This document shows, piece after piece, positions 7,351 through 14,124 of a stretch of DNA of 35,320 nucleotides; position 1 is the stretch's first letter; each line of letters starts with the position of its first letter. Both the position numbers and the translations under genes were made by a program. The notes under the pieces were generated by a model. It saw only the letters and a program-made list of their open reading frames with translations. It was not told where the DNA came from and searched no databases. The stretch lies in the NCBI GenBank assembly GCA_035415725.1, contig DAOOGN010000034.1, positions 1 through 35,320 on the forward strand, read 5' to 3'. This stretch comes from DSWT01 sp035415725. Lineage in GTDB: Bacteria; Chloroflexota; Anaerolineae; B4-G1; SLSP01.

Positions 7351-8052
7351 CTACTTCGCCGTCAACTTTTCCACCAGCGCCGGCAACTCGTCGATGTGCG
7401 CCAGCTCGAAGTAGCGCGCGTGTTGCATGGCCGCCGGGTCCACACGTTCATGTTCCCACGTGAAGGCGTGCGGAACGTAAACTGCGTGTCCCCCAATCGC
7501 CACGACGGGCAGGACATCCGATTTGAGTGAGTTGCCCACCATCAGAAAACGCGCGGCGTCCACTTTGTAATGCGCCAGAATTTTCCGGTACGTTTCCTCC
7601 GTCTTGTCGGCGACGATTTCGATGTGCGCGAAGTACTCCGCCAACCCCGACCGCTCCAGCTTGCGCTGTTGATCCAGCAAATCCCCTTTGGTGATGAGCA
7701 TCAGCGTGTGCGTCGCCGCGACCTGCGCCACCACATCGGCGACGCCATCAAGCAACTGCGTCGGTGTGTCGATCATCTCTTTGGCGAAGGTGATAATTTG
7801 CCGGATGTCAGCGTTCGTGACGCGGCCTTCGGTCAGCGTGATCGCCGTCTCGATCATCGAGAGCGTGAAACTCTTGATGCCATAACCGAAATAGGGGATG
7901 TTGCGCGTCTCCGTCTCGTAAAGCCGCGCGGGGACATCCACTCCATCTACGTAAGGCGCTAACAGGTGTGCGAGTCGCTGCTGTGTCGCCGAATACAGCG
8001 ACTCGTTTTGCCAGAGGGTATCGTCGGCGTCGAAAGCGATCATGTCAAACAT
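7351..8052 (-). CDS. HAD-superfamily hydrolase
   Basis: A 233-residue haloacid-dehalogenase-type phosphohydrolase. Motif I is FDADDTLW with Asp8 and Asp10, motif II is LMLITKGD, the motif III lysine lies in VADKTEETY, and motif IV is MVGNSLKSD. A helical cap domain lies between motifs I and II (about residues 17-100). The layout fits subfamily IA phosphatases. The substrate is unknown, with a small phosphorylated metabolite likely. GGGGGAGG precedes the ATG. The next gene on the same strand is the decayed methyltransferase. Confidence 0.9.
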   Translation of the reverse strand: MFDMIAFDADDTLWQNESLYSATQQRLAHLLAPYVDGVDVPARLYETETRNIPYFGYGIKSFTLSMIETAITLTEGRVTNADIRQIITFAKEMIDTPTQLLDGVADVVAQVAATHTLMLITKGDLLDQQRKLERSGLAEYFAHIEIVADKTEETYRKILAHYKVDAARFLMVGNSLKSDVLPVVAIGGHAVYVPHAFTWEHERVDPAAMQHARYFELAHIDELPALVEKLTAK

Positions 8053-8065
8053 AGTTTACCTCCCC

Positions 8066-8101
8066 CACACCTGACAGGTTTTCTGAAGCCTGTCAGATGT
8101 G
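8066..8101. repeat. CCTGACAGG palindromic repeat (hairpin)
   Basis: CACACCTGACAGG and CCTGTCAGATGTG form a 13-bp, nearly perfect stem around a 10-base loop. It lies between the 39-codon ORF and the HAD gene. It may end transcription of the upstream genes, but there is no T-run, so a dispersed palindrome is more likely. Confidence 0.65.
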
Positions 8102-8107
8102 ACCGGA

Positions 8108-8227
8108 CTACCACGCTGCCGCGCCCGGCAAGCGCGGATCCTTCTCCCACGCCGCGTGCTCGCGGTTGAGTTGGGCGGTTTGTTGGAGAAGGCGCTGCGC
8201 CGCGCCTGGAATGGGGTCAGGACGCAT
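8108..8227 (-). CDS. small ORF (39 aa), unknown
   Basis: An ATG at 8227 lies inside the last codons of the NlpC/P60-like gene and gives an 11-base overlap. The 39-residue product reads MRPDPIPGAAQRLLQQ, then TAQLNREHAAWEKDP, then RLPGAAAW. It is amphipathic and helical in character and its composition is protein-like, unlike random frames nearby. It would be translationally coupled to the upstream gene. No family is recognised. It may instead be a displaced C-terminal segment of that gene after a frameshift. Confidence 0.4.
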   Translation of the reverse strand: MRPDPIPGAAQRLLQQTAQLNREHAAWEKDPRLPGAAAW

Positions 8228-8651
8228 TGATCGTCATCCCCCGCAATACCTGCTCCGCCGGCGCCCAACCGAGATAACTCGGCTTCGTCCAGCCCGGCGC
8301 AGCGTCGAGTGATTCGATGTCCAGGTAGCCATCCACGCGCACCTTGTCCCAGGCGTGGATGACTTGCCTATCGCCGAGCGACAGCCCGATGTGCCCCCAG
8401 TTGCGCGAATCCCCATCAATCACGCCCCAACAATCGTAGAAAACATAAGCACCCCTGGGCGGAATCTCCGGATCGCGCTGCGCGCCATAAGCATCGGCGG
8501 CTTCCTTGGCGCTACGCCCCTGCCCGTCCAGCACAATGCCATTGCCCAACTCGTAAGCGTCTTCGAGAAACCCGTAACACTTGAACGCATACTCGCTCGA
8601 ACCCAGTCGCTCCATCGCCCAACGAATCGCCCCTTCAATATATTCACGCAT
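8217..8651 (-). CDS. NlpC/P60-like cysteine peptidase family protein
   Basis: A 144-residue protein with the layout of CHAP/NlpC/P60 papain-like folds. A candidate nucleophile Cys25 lies in YAFKCYGFLEDAYE, a His lies in NWGHIGLSLGD (about 91), and an aspartate-containing strand follows in VIHAWDKVR. It begins MREYIEGAIRWAMERLG, like one-domain NlpC/P60 proteins. There is no signal peptide, so it could act on a cytosolic substrate. It overlaps the membrane-protein gene upstream by eight bases. Catalytic assignment is by motif spacing only. Confidence 0.7.
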   Translation of the reverse strand: MREYIEGAIRWAMERLGSSEYAFKCYGFLEDAYELGNGIVLDGQGRSAKEAADAYGAQRDPEIPPRGAYVFYDCWGVIDGDSRNWGHIGLSLGDRQVIHAWDKVRVDGYLDIESLDAAPGWTKPSYLGWAPAEQVLRGMTINAS

Positions 8652-9051
8652 CTACAGGCTTCCCTCCTACAAGATCTCTTCTCTCTAACTCAGCCTTGAG
8701 CTGGTAATTCTCAATCAACAACTGAATACATAAAATCACGAGCAACAGCGGCCAAGATAAATACACCAGAAACGCCAATACCGCCCACAACACAAGAGCC
8801 ACCATACGTAGTCCTAAAAGCAACTGCTGCACTGGACGTGGTAAACGAAACCAAACAGATTGCCCATAACGGCGTTTCAAAGTTGGATAAAGCAAACACC
8901 ACACAACAGCCGACAACAGCAAGAAGTGATAACCGCTATCTGGAGAACGAGCAATTTGGTAAACGGCCAAAGCAGTCCCAACAGCCAGCATGGCTAATCC
9001 GTATGGAAATACTTGAATTATCAGCCAGCTAAAAAACTCCTTGCGCGTCAT
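8644..9051 (-). CDS. small integral membrane protein, unknown
   Basis: A 135-residue protein with about four hydrophobic segments: WLIIQVFPYGLAMLAVGTAL, then HFLLLSAVVWCLLY, MVALVLWAVLAFLVYL and WPLLLVILCIQLLI. It ends in a charged tail. Its start overlaps the stop of lysJ in an ATGA junction, and its end overlaps the NlpC/P60-like gene. It is therefore at the distal end of the LysW operon. No family is recognised and no role in amino-acid synthesis can be claimed. Confidence 0.65.
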   Translation of the reverse strand: MTRKEFFSWLIIQVFPYGLAMLAVGTALAVYQIARSPDSGYHFLLLSAVVWCLLYPTLKRRYGQSVWFRLPRPVQQLLLGLRMVALVLWAVLAFLVYLSWPLLLVILCIQLLIENYQLKAELERRDLVGGKPVDA

Positions 9052-10223
9052 ATCAATACCCCACGCACCTTCTCAATCACCGTCTCAATATCCGCCTCCG
9101 AAATCACCAACGGCGGCAGGAAACGCATCACCGTGCCGCCGGCCGGAAGCGCCAGCACCCCTTGCTCCGCCAGCGCGCTCAGGTATGGGCCGGATGGCGT
9201 CTTCAGTTCGATGCCGACCATCAACCCCAGGCCGCGCACCTCACGGATCAGCGGGGAATCGATGGCGCGGAAGCCCTCCATCAGCCGCGCACCGAGTTTC
9301 GCCGCCCGTTCCGGCAACTGTTCGGCCTCCAGCGTGTGGATCGTCGCCAGCGCCGCCGCGCACACCAGCGGATTCCCGCCGAACGTGTTGCCGTGTGACT
9401 TCTTGGGCAACTCGCCTACACGTTCGCCAATGAGGCACGCGCCCATCGGCAGGCCGCCGGCGATGCTCTTGGCGACCGCCATCAAATCGGGCCGCAGGTC
9501 GTAATGCTCGCCGGCGAACATCTTCCCCGTGCGTCCAAAGCCCGTCTGCACCTCGTCCGCGATGAACAGCGCACCGCGCTCATGGCACAACGCCTGCGCG
9601 CCACGCAAATACTCGCCATCCCCGGGATTGATGCCACCCTCACCCTGCACCACTTCGAGAATCACGGCGGCGGTCTGGTCGTCCACGGCTTTCTCCAGCC
9701 GGTCGAGTTTGCCGTAGGGGACAAATTCCACGCCGGGGATCAACGGCTCGAACGGCTCGCGGTACTCCTTGTTCCACGTCGTCGAGAGCGCGCCCATCGT
9801 CCGCCCGTGGAACGCGCGCATCGTCGAGATGATCTTCGTGCGCTTCGTCGCCAGCCGCGCGAACTTGAGTGCCGCCTCCACCGCCTCCGTCCCGGAGTTG
9901 CACAGGAACGCCCGCGAAAGCCCCGGCGGCGCGATGCGCACCAGCTCCTTGAGCAACTGCGCGCGCATATCGTTGTAGAATCCGTTGGGCGACAGGAACA
10001 TCCGCTGCGCCTGCGCCGTCACCGCCGCGACGACGGCGGGATGCGCGTGGCCCAGATTCGCCGCGCCGTGCCCGCCCACACAGTCGATGTACTCCGTCCC
10101 GTCGATGTCCCACACGTGCGCCCCCTCGCCGCGCACCAGCACAATCGGCTGCTTGTTGTACACCCCGCTCTCGTACTTCTCCTCCCAGGCCATCACCTGA
10201 TTCCGGCTCACCATCTCCTCCAT
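9048..10223 (-). CDS. lysJ: [LysW]-aminoadipate/glutamate-semialdehyde aminotransferase (LysJ/ArgD)
   Basis: A class III PLP aminotransferase (391 residues, usual length) that aminates the carrier-bound semialdehyde to LysW-ornithine or LysW-lysine. The features are complete: SGTEAVEAALKFARL binds the phosphate, IADEVQTGFGRTGKMF carries the cofactor-contacting Asp223, and Lys252 in AVAKSIAGGLPMGA forms the Schiff base. The product is closer in pattern to LysJ than to plain ArgD, and the LysW operon settles the assignment. The start is at 10223; an ATG three codons later (10214) has a better GGATGGAGGAG site. The substrate (glutamate or aminoadipate branch) is not decided by sequence. Confidence 0.92.
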   Translation of the reverse strand: MEEMVSRNQVMAWEEKYESGVYNKQPIVLVRGEGAHVWDIDGTEYIDCVGGHGAANLGHAHPAVVAAVTAQAQRMFLSPNGFYNDMRAQLLKELVRIAPPGLSRAFLCNSGTEAVEAALKFARLATKRTKIISTMRAFHGRTMGALSTTWNKEYREPFEPLIPGVEFVPYGKLDRLEKAVDDQTAAVILEVVQGEGGINPGDGEYLRGAQALCHERGALFIADEVQTGFGRTGKMFAGEHYDLRPDLMAVAKSIAGGLPMGACLIGERVGELPKKSHGNTFGGNPLVCAAALATIHTLEAEQLPERAAKLGARLMEGFRAIDSPLIREVRGLGLMVGIELKTPSGPYLSALAEQGVLALPAGGTVMRFLPPLVISEADIETVIEKVRGVLI

Positions 10224-10271
10224 CCCACACCCCCTCCAAAAATGAAACGTCTTGTGCGGTTAGTTTTTTCT

Positions 10272-10350
10272 CATCAGCAGATTCAGCAGATTGAGCAAAC
10301 TTCTATGTGCTAACGAGAAAGAATCTGCTTCATCTGCTCATTCTGCTGAC
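10272..10350. repeat. CAGCAGATT-type imperfect inverted repeat
   Basis: CATCAGCAGATTCAGCAGATT at 10272-10292 and the complementary-looking AATCTGCTTCATCTGCT at 10322-10338 form long imperfect arms in the lysZ-lysJ spacer. This is another dispersed degenerate family (nonamer CAGCAGATT). Confidence 0.6.
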
Positions 10351-10372
10351 AAAACTCTATGCCAATTCCGCA

Positions 10373-11179
10373 TTACTTAATCACAGTTCCTTGTCCTGCC
10401 AACGCCTTGCTGACCGGCTGGGCGGCGCGACCGTCGGCGATGATGACTTGCTGCACGCCGTCGCGCAGGGCCTCCGCCGCGCCGAGCACCTTGCGCTTCA
10501 TCCGGCCTTCGGCGTAACGGTCGAGCACGTCCTCGGCCTGGTTTTGCGGGATGTGGGTGATGAGGCTACCCTCGTCCTTCACATCCCGCAGCACGCCCGG
10601 CACGTTAGTGAGGATGAGCAACGTCTCGGCCTTGAGCGCGCCGGCAACCGCCGCCGCCGCCCGGTCGCCGTCCACGTTGAGCGCGTCGCCTTCGTAGCTG
10701 ATGGCGTTCGGCGCGATGACGGGCGTGTACCCCGCGTCCAACAGCAGCGTGAGCAGACCCACGTTGACCCGCTCGATCACGCCGCTGTACTCGCCGCGCA
10801 GGATCTTGCGCTTGCCGTCCTCGATGATGCGCAGGTGATCCTTGCGCGTCCCTTCGAGCAGTCGTCCATCGATACCCGACAGCCCCACCGCATTGACGCC
10901 CAACTGCTGCAATCGCTCGACGATCCGTTTGTTGATCTTGCCCGCCGTCACCATCACGAAAATCTCCAGCGTCTCGCGGTCGGTGTAACGGCTGCTGTGC
11001 CCCGACACCGACGTGACGAAGCGCGGCGGATGCCCCAACTGCTCCGAAATCACGTTGGTCTCGTGCGACCCGCCGTGAACCAGCACGATCCGCTGCCCCT
11101 GCTTGACCAGCTCCGCCACGTCGACAAGCACCGCCTCGGTATCCAGTCCCTCGCCTCCTCCGACTTTGATGGCTAACAT
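10373..11179 (-). CDS. lysZ: [LysW]-aminoadipate/glutamate kinase (LysZ/ArgB)
   Basis: An amino-acid kinase (268 residues) that phosphorylates the side-chain carboxylate of LysW-bound aminoadipate or glutamate. Glycine-rich nucleotide motifs are visible: LAIKVGGGEG at the N-terminus, VHGGSHETN, and GLSGIDGRLLEG. The pair RYTDRETLEIF is typical of LysZ-type kinases. The ATG at 11179 (MLAIKVGG) has GGGAGGAAGC in front. An in-frame upstream ATG at 11269 would add 30 residues made only of repeat DNA and is rejected. It lies between lysY and lysJ in the operon. Confidence 0.93.
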   Translation of the reverse strand: MLAIKVGGGEGLDTEAVLVDVAELVKQGQRIVLVHGGSHETNVISEQLGHPPRFVTSVSGHSSRYTDRETLEIFVMVTAGKINKRIVERLQQLGVNAVGLSGIDGRLLEGTRKDHLRIIEDGKRKILRGEYSGVIERVNVGLLTLLLDAGYTPVIAPNAISYEGDALNVDGDRAAAAVAGALKAETLLILTNVPGVLRDVKDEGSLITHIPQNQAEDVLDRYAEGRMKRKVLGAAEALRDGVQQVIIADGRAAQPVSKALAGQGTVIK

Positions 11180-11190
11180 GCTTCCTCCCT

Positions 11191-11266
11191 TGAAAATAGC
11201 CCCAGAGCACCCAGAGTTCCCAGAGAAAAACACAAATTCTTTGTGTCCCTCGTGGTGAAAAGTTTT
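11191..11266. repeat. CCCAGAG / CACGAGGG dispersed repeats upstream of lysZ
   Basis: Short units CCCAGAGCACCCAGAG (11201-11216) and a nearby TTTGTGTCCCTCGTGGTGAAA fragment fill the spacer. They are open in the lysZ frame and produce a false N-terminal extension. Confidence 0.6.
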
Positions 11267-11312
11267 CATTCAACCGCTGGTGAACGCCAGTTCCCCGTGC
11301 CGACGTATAGGC

Positions 11313-11347
11313 GCGGATCTGGCGATCCGCTCCAAGCGGCGATCCGC
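11313..11347. repeat. GCGGATC-TGGC-GATCCGC hairpin repeat
   Basis: A perfect 7-bp stem with a TGGC loop (11313-11330) is followed by a related AGCGGCGATCCGCT copy. A sister family member (GGGATC-TGGC-GATCCC) lies at 23934-23949. Confidence 0.65.
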
Positions 11348-11418
11348 TTCGAGCATGACTAACGGGTATGAAATTTCTGCCACGATGTACTAGTCGCATG
11401 GTCCTGCATCCTTGCATC

Positions 11419-11474
11419 GTGACTTCAGACAATACGACTACAAGACTATGTGACTATCGGACTACAGACTACAC
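11419..11474. repeat. GACTAC/GACTATC-type dispersed repeat
   Basis: Degenerate units such as CGACTACAAGACTATGTGACTA and GGACTACAGACTACAC run into the end of lysY and encode its final residues and stop. Related units are at 13437-13486 and 15190-15230. Confidence 0.6.
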
Positions 11475-12515
11475 CGGATGCAACCCCGGAAATTCCAGCC
11501 CCGCCGTTTCCGGCCAGCCGTACATCACGTTCATCGCCTGCACAGCGCTACCGGCGGCGCCCTTCATTAGATTATCTATCGCTGCGATGACCACCACGCG
11601 GCCACCGGCCTCGTCCAGGACAAAGCCCACGTCGCAGTAGTTGGAACCGGAGAGCAGCTTCGGCTCCGGGAAGCGGTGAATCCCCCGGCTGGCGCGCACC
11701 AGGCGCACGAACGGCTCATTGCCGTAATCTTCACGGTAGAACCTCCACAGGTCGCGCTCGGCCAACTGCTTCGCCTCATCCGTGAGCAGACAGTGACACG
11801 TCGCCAGTGCGCCACGCACGATACCCACCGAGGTCACGCTGAAGTGGAAGTGTGGGTCTGCCGGATCCAGCTTGAGTTCCTGGATCATCTCCGCGATGTG
11901 ACGGTGTCCAAACGGCGAATAGGTCCGCACCACCCCCGCCCGTTCCGGGTGATGCGACGCCTCGCTCACTTTGTTGCCGCCCTCGGATGATCCCACCTTC
12001 ACCTCGACCACCGTCTCGCGCACCAAGCCACGCTTGTAGAGCGGCGCGAGCGCCAGGATCGTCACCGTGGCGTTGCACCCCACCCCGCTGACGTACTTCG
12101 CGCCCGCCATCTCCGCGCGGTGCAATTCCGGCAGGCCGTAGATGAAGCGCGATAGCCATTCGGGATGGGGATGCTGGCGTTCGTACCAGCGCTCGTAATC
12201 CGCCGGATGGCGCAGGCGGAAATCGCCGGAAAGGTCCACGACGCGCTCTGTCATCCCGGCAAACTCGTCCATGCGGTCCCAGGCCGTACCGTGCGGCAAC
12301 GCCAGGAACAGCAGAGCGCACGGCTTCAACTCCGCCAACCGGCTGAACTTGAGATTAGTGTGTCCGCGCAAATTCGGATGGACGAAGTGCGCGAACTCCC
12401 CCGCATACGTCTCTGACGTGATCTGCACCACTTCCACATGCGGATGGAACAACAACAGTCGTAACAATTCTCCGCCGGCATAGCCGGAAGCGCCCACAAT
12501 GGCAGCCTTGACCAT
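11469..12515 (-). CDS. lysY: [LysW]-aminoadipyl/glutamyl phosphate reductase (LysY/ArgC)
   Basis: An NADPH-dependent semialdehyde dehydrogenase (348 residues, family length) that reduces the carrier-bound acyl phosphate. It has the Rossmann start AAIVGASGYAGGELLRLL, the catalytic Cys147 in VSGVGCNATV, and the conserved His in PFGHRHIAEM. The GGNKVSEASHHPE segment is typical of the LysY/ArgC group. GAGGGGG precedes the ATG. It sits between lysX and lysZ. The last residues (FPGLHPV) run into a GACTAC repeat. Whether it acts on the arginine or lysine branch is not decided. Confidence 0.93.
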   Translation of the reverse strand: MVKAAIVGASGYAGGELLRLLLFHPHVEVVQITSETYAGEFAHFVHPNLRGHTNLKFSRLAELKPCALLFLALPHGTAWDRMDEFAGMTERVVDLSGDFRLRHPADYERWYERQHPHPEWLSRFIYGLPELHRAEMAGAKYVSGVGCNATVTILALAPLYKRGLVRETVVEVKVGSSEGGNKVSEASHHPERAGVVRTYSPFGHRHIAEMIQELKLDPADPHFHFSVTSVGIVRGALATCHCLLTDEAKQLAERDLWRFYREDYGNEPFVRLVRASRGIHRFPEPKLLSGSNYCDVGFVLDEAGGRVVVIAAIDNLMKGAAGSAVQAMNVMYGWPETAGLEFPGLHPV

Positions 12516-12536
12516 ACTTTTCCCCCTCGTTATTGA

Positions 12537-12603
12537 GAGGAGTATGAAGTATGGAGTATGGGATTTGCCCTTACTCCTTACTTCCTACTCCTTACTCCCT
12601 ACC
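12537..12603. repeat. GAGTATG/TTACTCC-type inverted repeat
   Basis: GAAGTATGGAGTATGG units (12545-12560) face complementary-like CTTACTCCTTACTTCC units (12569-12603), making an imperfect hairpin in the lysX-lysY spacer. The right arm provides the last codons (VGSKE) and stop of lysX. Confidence 0.6.
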
Positions 12604-13436
12604 CGCAAAACATACTCCACCATCTTCCCCGCGATATCCACGTCCACGACCTCACTCGCGCCGTGGAATTCCGGGGCATGGTTCACCTCGTTGACCAGGA
12701 TGCGGCCATCCGGCGTCTCGAACAAATCCACCGAGACCACGCCGCCACCCACCGCTTTGGCGGCTTCCCGTGACCAGTGGACGATCTCGTCGGTCAGCGG
12801 GCAGACAACGGGCGCGCCGCCGCGTGCGGTATTCGTGATCCAGTGCTCCGACTGGCGATAGATCGCATAAATCACCTCGTTGCCCACCACCAGCGTGCGG
12901 ATGTCGCGGCCAGGTTTGTCGATGTACTCCTGGATGTAGACGACGCTGTGCTGATAGCCGCCGAGCGTGGCCTTGTGTTCCAAGAGAGCTTCGGCGGCGT
13001 CACGGTCGTTGACGCGGGCCAACAGTCGCCCCCACGAGCCGAACAGCGGCTTGAGCACCACCGGGTACCCCATTGACTCGATGGCCTCCAGCGCGGCCTC
13101 CGGTGAGAGTGCCATCACCGTGCGCGGCGAGGGAATCCCCGCCTCGACCAGCGCCGCACTGGTGAGGTATTTGTCGCCGCACGTCCTTACCGTCTGGTGC
13201 GGGCTAATGCAGGGGATGCCCGCGCCTTCCAGCCAGCGCGTGACGTAGTAGGCTTCCGTATAGCTCAAGCAGCGGATCAGCGCCGCGTTGTAGTCGCCCG
13301 GCCCCGGCCCGCCCACCTCGAAGCGCACCTCACGGGGGTCAAGCCGGTCCCAGGCCACGCCGCGTTCATCCAGCGCCGCCGCGATCAATTTCTCCTCGAC
13401 CCGTTTACGGGAATAAAATACAGCGATTTTCATCAT
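12585..13436 (-). CDS. lysX: LysW-aminoadipate/glutamate ligase (LysX/ArgX)
   Basis: An ATP-grasp ligase that couples the alpha-amino group of aminoadipate or glutamate to the C-terminal glutamate of LysW. A RimK-like layout is visible: N-terminal MKIAVFYSRKRVEEKLI, CGDKYLTSAALVEAGIPSP, the ATP-binding VVLKPLFGSWGRLLARV, and the metal-binding NEVNHAPEFHGA near the C-terminus. Its length of 283 residues matches the family. The start is ATG at 13436 (or 13433); no clear ribosome site is seen because the leader is repeat DNA, and upstream in-frame sequence is not conserved-looking. It directly follows lysW. Confidence 0.92.
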   Translation of the reverse strand: MMKIAVFYSRKRVEEKLIAAALDERGVAWDRLDPREVRFEVGGPGPGDYNAALIRCLSYTEAYYVTRWLEGAGIPCISPHQTVRTCGDKYLTSAALVEAGIPSPRTVMALSPEAALEAIESMGYPVVLKPLFGSWGRLLARVNDRDAAEALLEHKATLGGYQHSVVYIQEYIDKPGRDIRTLVVGNEVIYAIYRQSEHWITNTARGGAPVVCPLTDEIVHWSREAAKAVGGGVVSVDLFETPDGRILVNEVNHAPEFHGASEVVDVDIAGKMVEYVLRVGSKE

Positions 13437-13486
13437 GGTCCGATAGTCGTATAGTCTGGTAGTCAAGAAGTAACGACTTTGGACTA
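13437..13486. repeat. GATAGTCGTATAGTC-type repeat between lysW and lysX
   Basis: Degenerate copies of TAGTC units (CGATAGTCGTATAGTCTGGT and TAGTCAAG) fill the whole spacer and provide the lysW stop region. The unit matches those at 11419-11474 and 15190-15230. Confidence 0.6.
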
Positions 13487-13654
13487 CTCCCCCCAGTCCT
13501 CTTCCACTTCCGGCGCCAACTCGACCTGGAGCGGGTCCACACCGACGACCTCCAGTTCCACGCCGCAATCCGGGCACACGACGATCTCGCCCTCTTCGAG
13601 GCCATCTTCTAATTCCAACTCGGCTGCACATTCGGGACATTCGACGGTTTTCAT
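13484..13654 (-). CDS. lysW: alpha-aminoadipate/glutamate carrier protein LysW
   Basis: A 56-residue acidic carrier whose C-terminal glutamate is joined to the substrate amino group, protecting it and presenting the substrate to LysX/Z/Y/J. The N-terminus carries a zinc ribbon with two CxxC knuckles: VECPECAAEL and VVCPDCGVEL. The chain ends in the diagnostic EDWGE motif immediately before the TAG. GGAGAT precedes the ATG. It is the first gene of the operon lysW-lysX-lysY-lysZ-lysJ, downstream of two tRNA genes and a hairpin. Confidence 0.96.
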   Translation of the reverse strand: MKTVECPECAAELELEDGLEEGEIVVCPDCGVELEVVGVDPLQVELAPEVEEDWGE

Positions 13655-13681
13655 AACTGCATCTCCTTTTTGGACTGATAA

Positions 13682-13716
13682 ACAAAAAGCCAGCCCCCTT
13701 GTCTAGGGACTGGCTT
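13682..13716 (-). terminator. intrinsic terminator between the tRNA pair and lysW
   Basis: On the minus strand AAGCCAGTCCC and GGGGGCTGGCTT form a stem with an 8-base loop, followed by TTTTTG. It would end transcription from the tRNA promoter. Partial read-through, or an attenuator role for the lysW operon, cannot be excluded because no separate lysW promoter is evident. Confidence 0.65.
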
Positions 13717-13863
13717 GAAAAACACTTTAACGGATAGTGCGTACTACCCAATCGAAAAACGCCGACCCAGACAAGCTGGCTCCGCAACGGTACGGGCGCG
13801 ACGGTCTCGACGGATAACACAGTGAAAAACCATAGTATTTCCTAAGCTGGCTGGTATGTCAAT

Positions 13864-13934
13864 GGCGAGGATGTGATTCGAACACACAACCAAGGGCTTA
13901 TGAGTCCCCTGCTCTGCCATTGAGCTACCTCGCC
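13864..13934 (-). tRNA. tRNA-Met (CAU), probably elongator
   Basis: A 71-base cloverleaf. The 7-bp acceptor is GGCGAGG/CCTCGCC, the D stem GCTC/GAGC, the anticodon loop CTCATAA (anticodon CAU), and the T arm GTGTG-TTCGAAT-CACAT. There is no encoded CCA. The closing pair of the anticodon stem (A-G) is mismatched. It lacks initiator features, so elongator Met is likely; a lysidine-modified tRNA-Ile2 with the same anticodon is the alternative. Confidence 0.88.
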
Positions 13935-13944
13935 ACAAAAAGAG

Positions 13945-14016
13945 TAGCGGGGGGTGGATTCGAACCACCGACCTTTGGGTTATGAGCCCAACGAGCTGCC
14001 ACTGCTCCACCCCGCA
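13945..14016 (-). tRNA. initiator tRNA-fMet (CAU)
   Basis: The cloverleaf has acceptor TGCGGGG/CCCCGCT with an unpaired U1-U72, a discriminator A, and anticodon loop CTCATAA held by three consecutive G-C pairs (TTGGG/CCCAA). The T arm is GGTGG-TTCGAAT-CCACC. The 1-72 mismatch and three G-C pairs are the hallmarks of initiators. There is no encoded CCA. It is transcribed ahead of the second tRNA-Met. Confidence 0.93.
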
Positions 14017-14028
14017 TCGACAGGCGCT

Positions 14029-14056
14029 ATTATACATACCTTCGGGATTTCGTCAA
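14029..14056 (-). promoter_or_regulatory. strong promoter of the tRNA-fMet/tRNA-Met pair
   Basis: TTGACG (14056-14051), a 16-base spacer and a perfect TATAAT (14034-14029) lie 12 bases before the tRNA 5' end on the minus strand. Confidence 0.8.
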
Positions 14057-14124
14057 GTTGAAAAAGGCCCGACGCAAAAGTCGCAGCGCCCACGAGCCAG
14101 GGTGAGATTTTTGCGGTCTGCTTG

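Noticed and set aside
11180..11269. N-terminal extension of lysZ from an upstream ATG
   Set aside because: The extra 30 residues are encoded by CCCAGAG/CACGAGG repeats, and a good ribosome site precedes the internal ATG at 11179.
13437..13820. N-terminal extension of lysX by 128 codons
   Set aside because: It runs antisense-like through lysW in another frame and through repeat DNA; the family start is MKIAVFYSRK at 13433-13436.
13720..13860. A third tRNA or a T-box leader before lysW
   Set aside because: No cloverleaf or T-box consensus could be built; only a simple terminator-like hairpin is present at 13682-13716.
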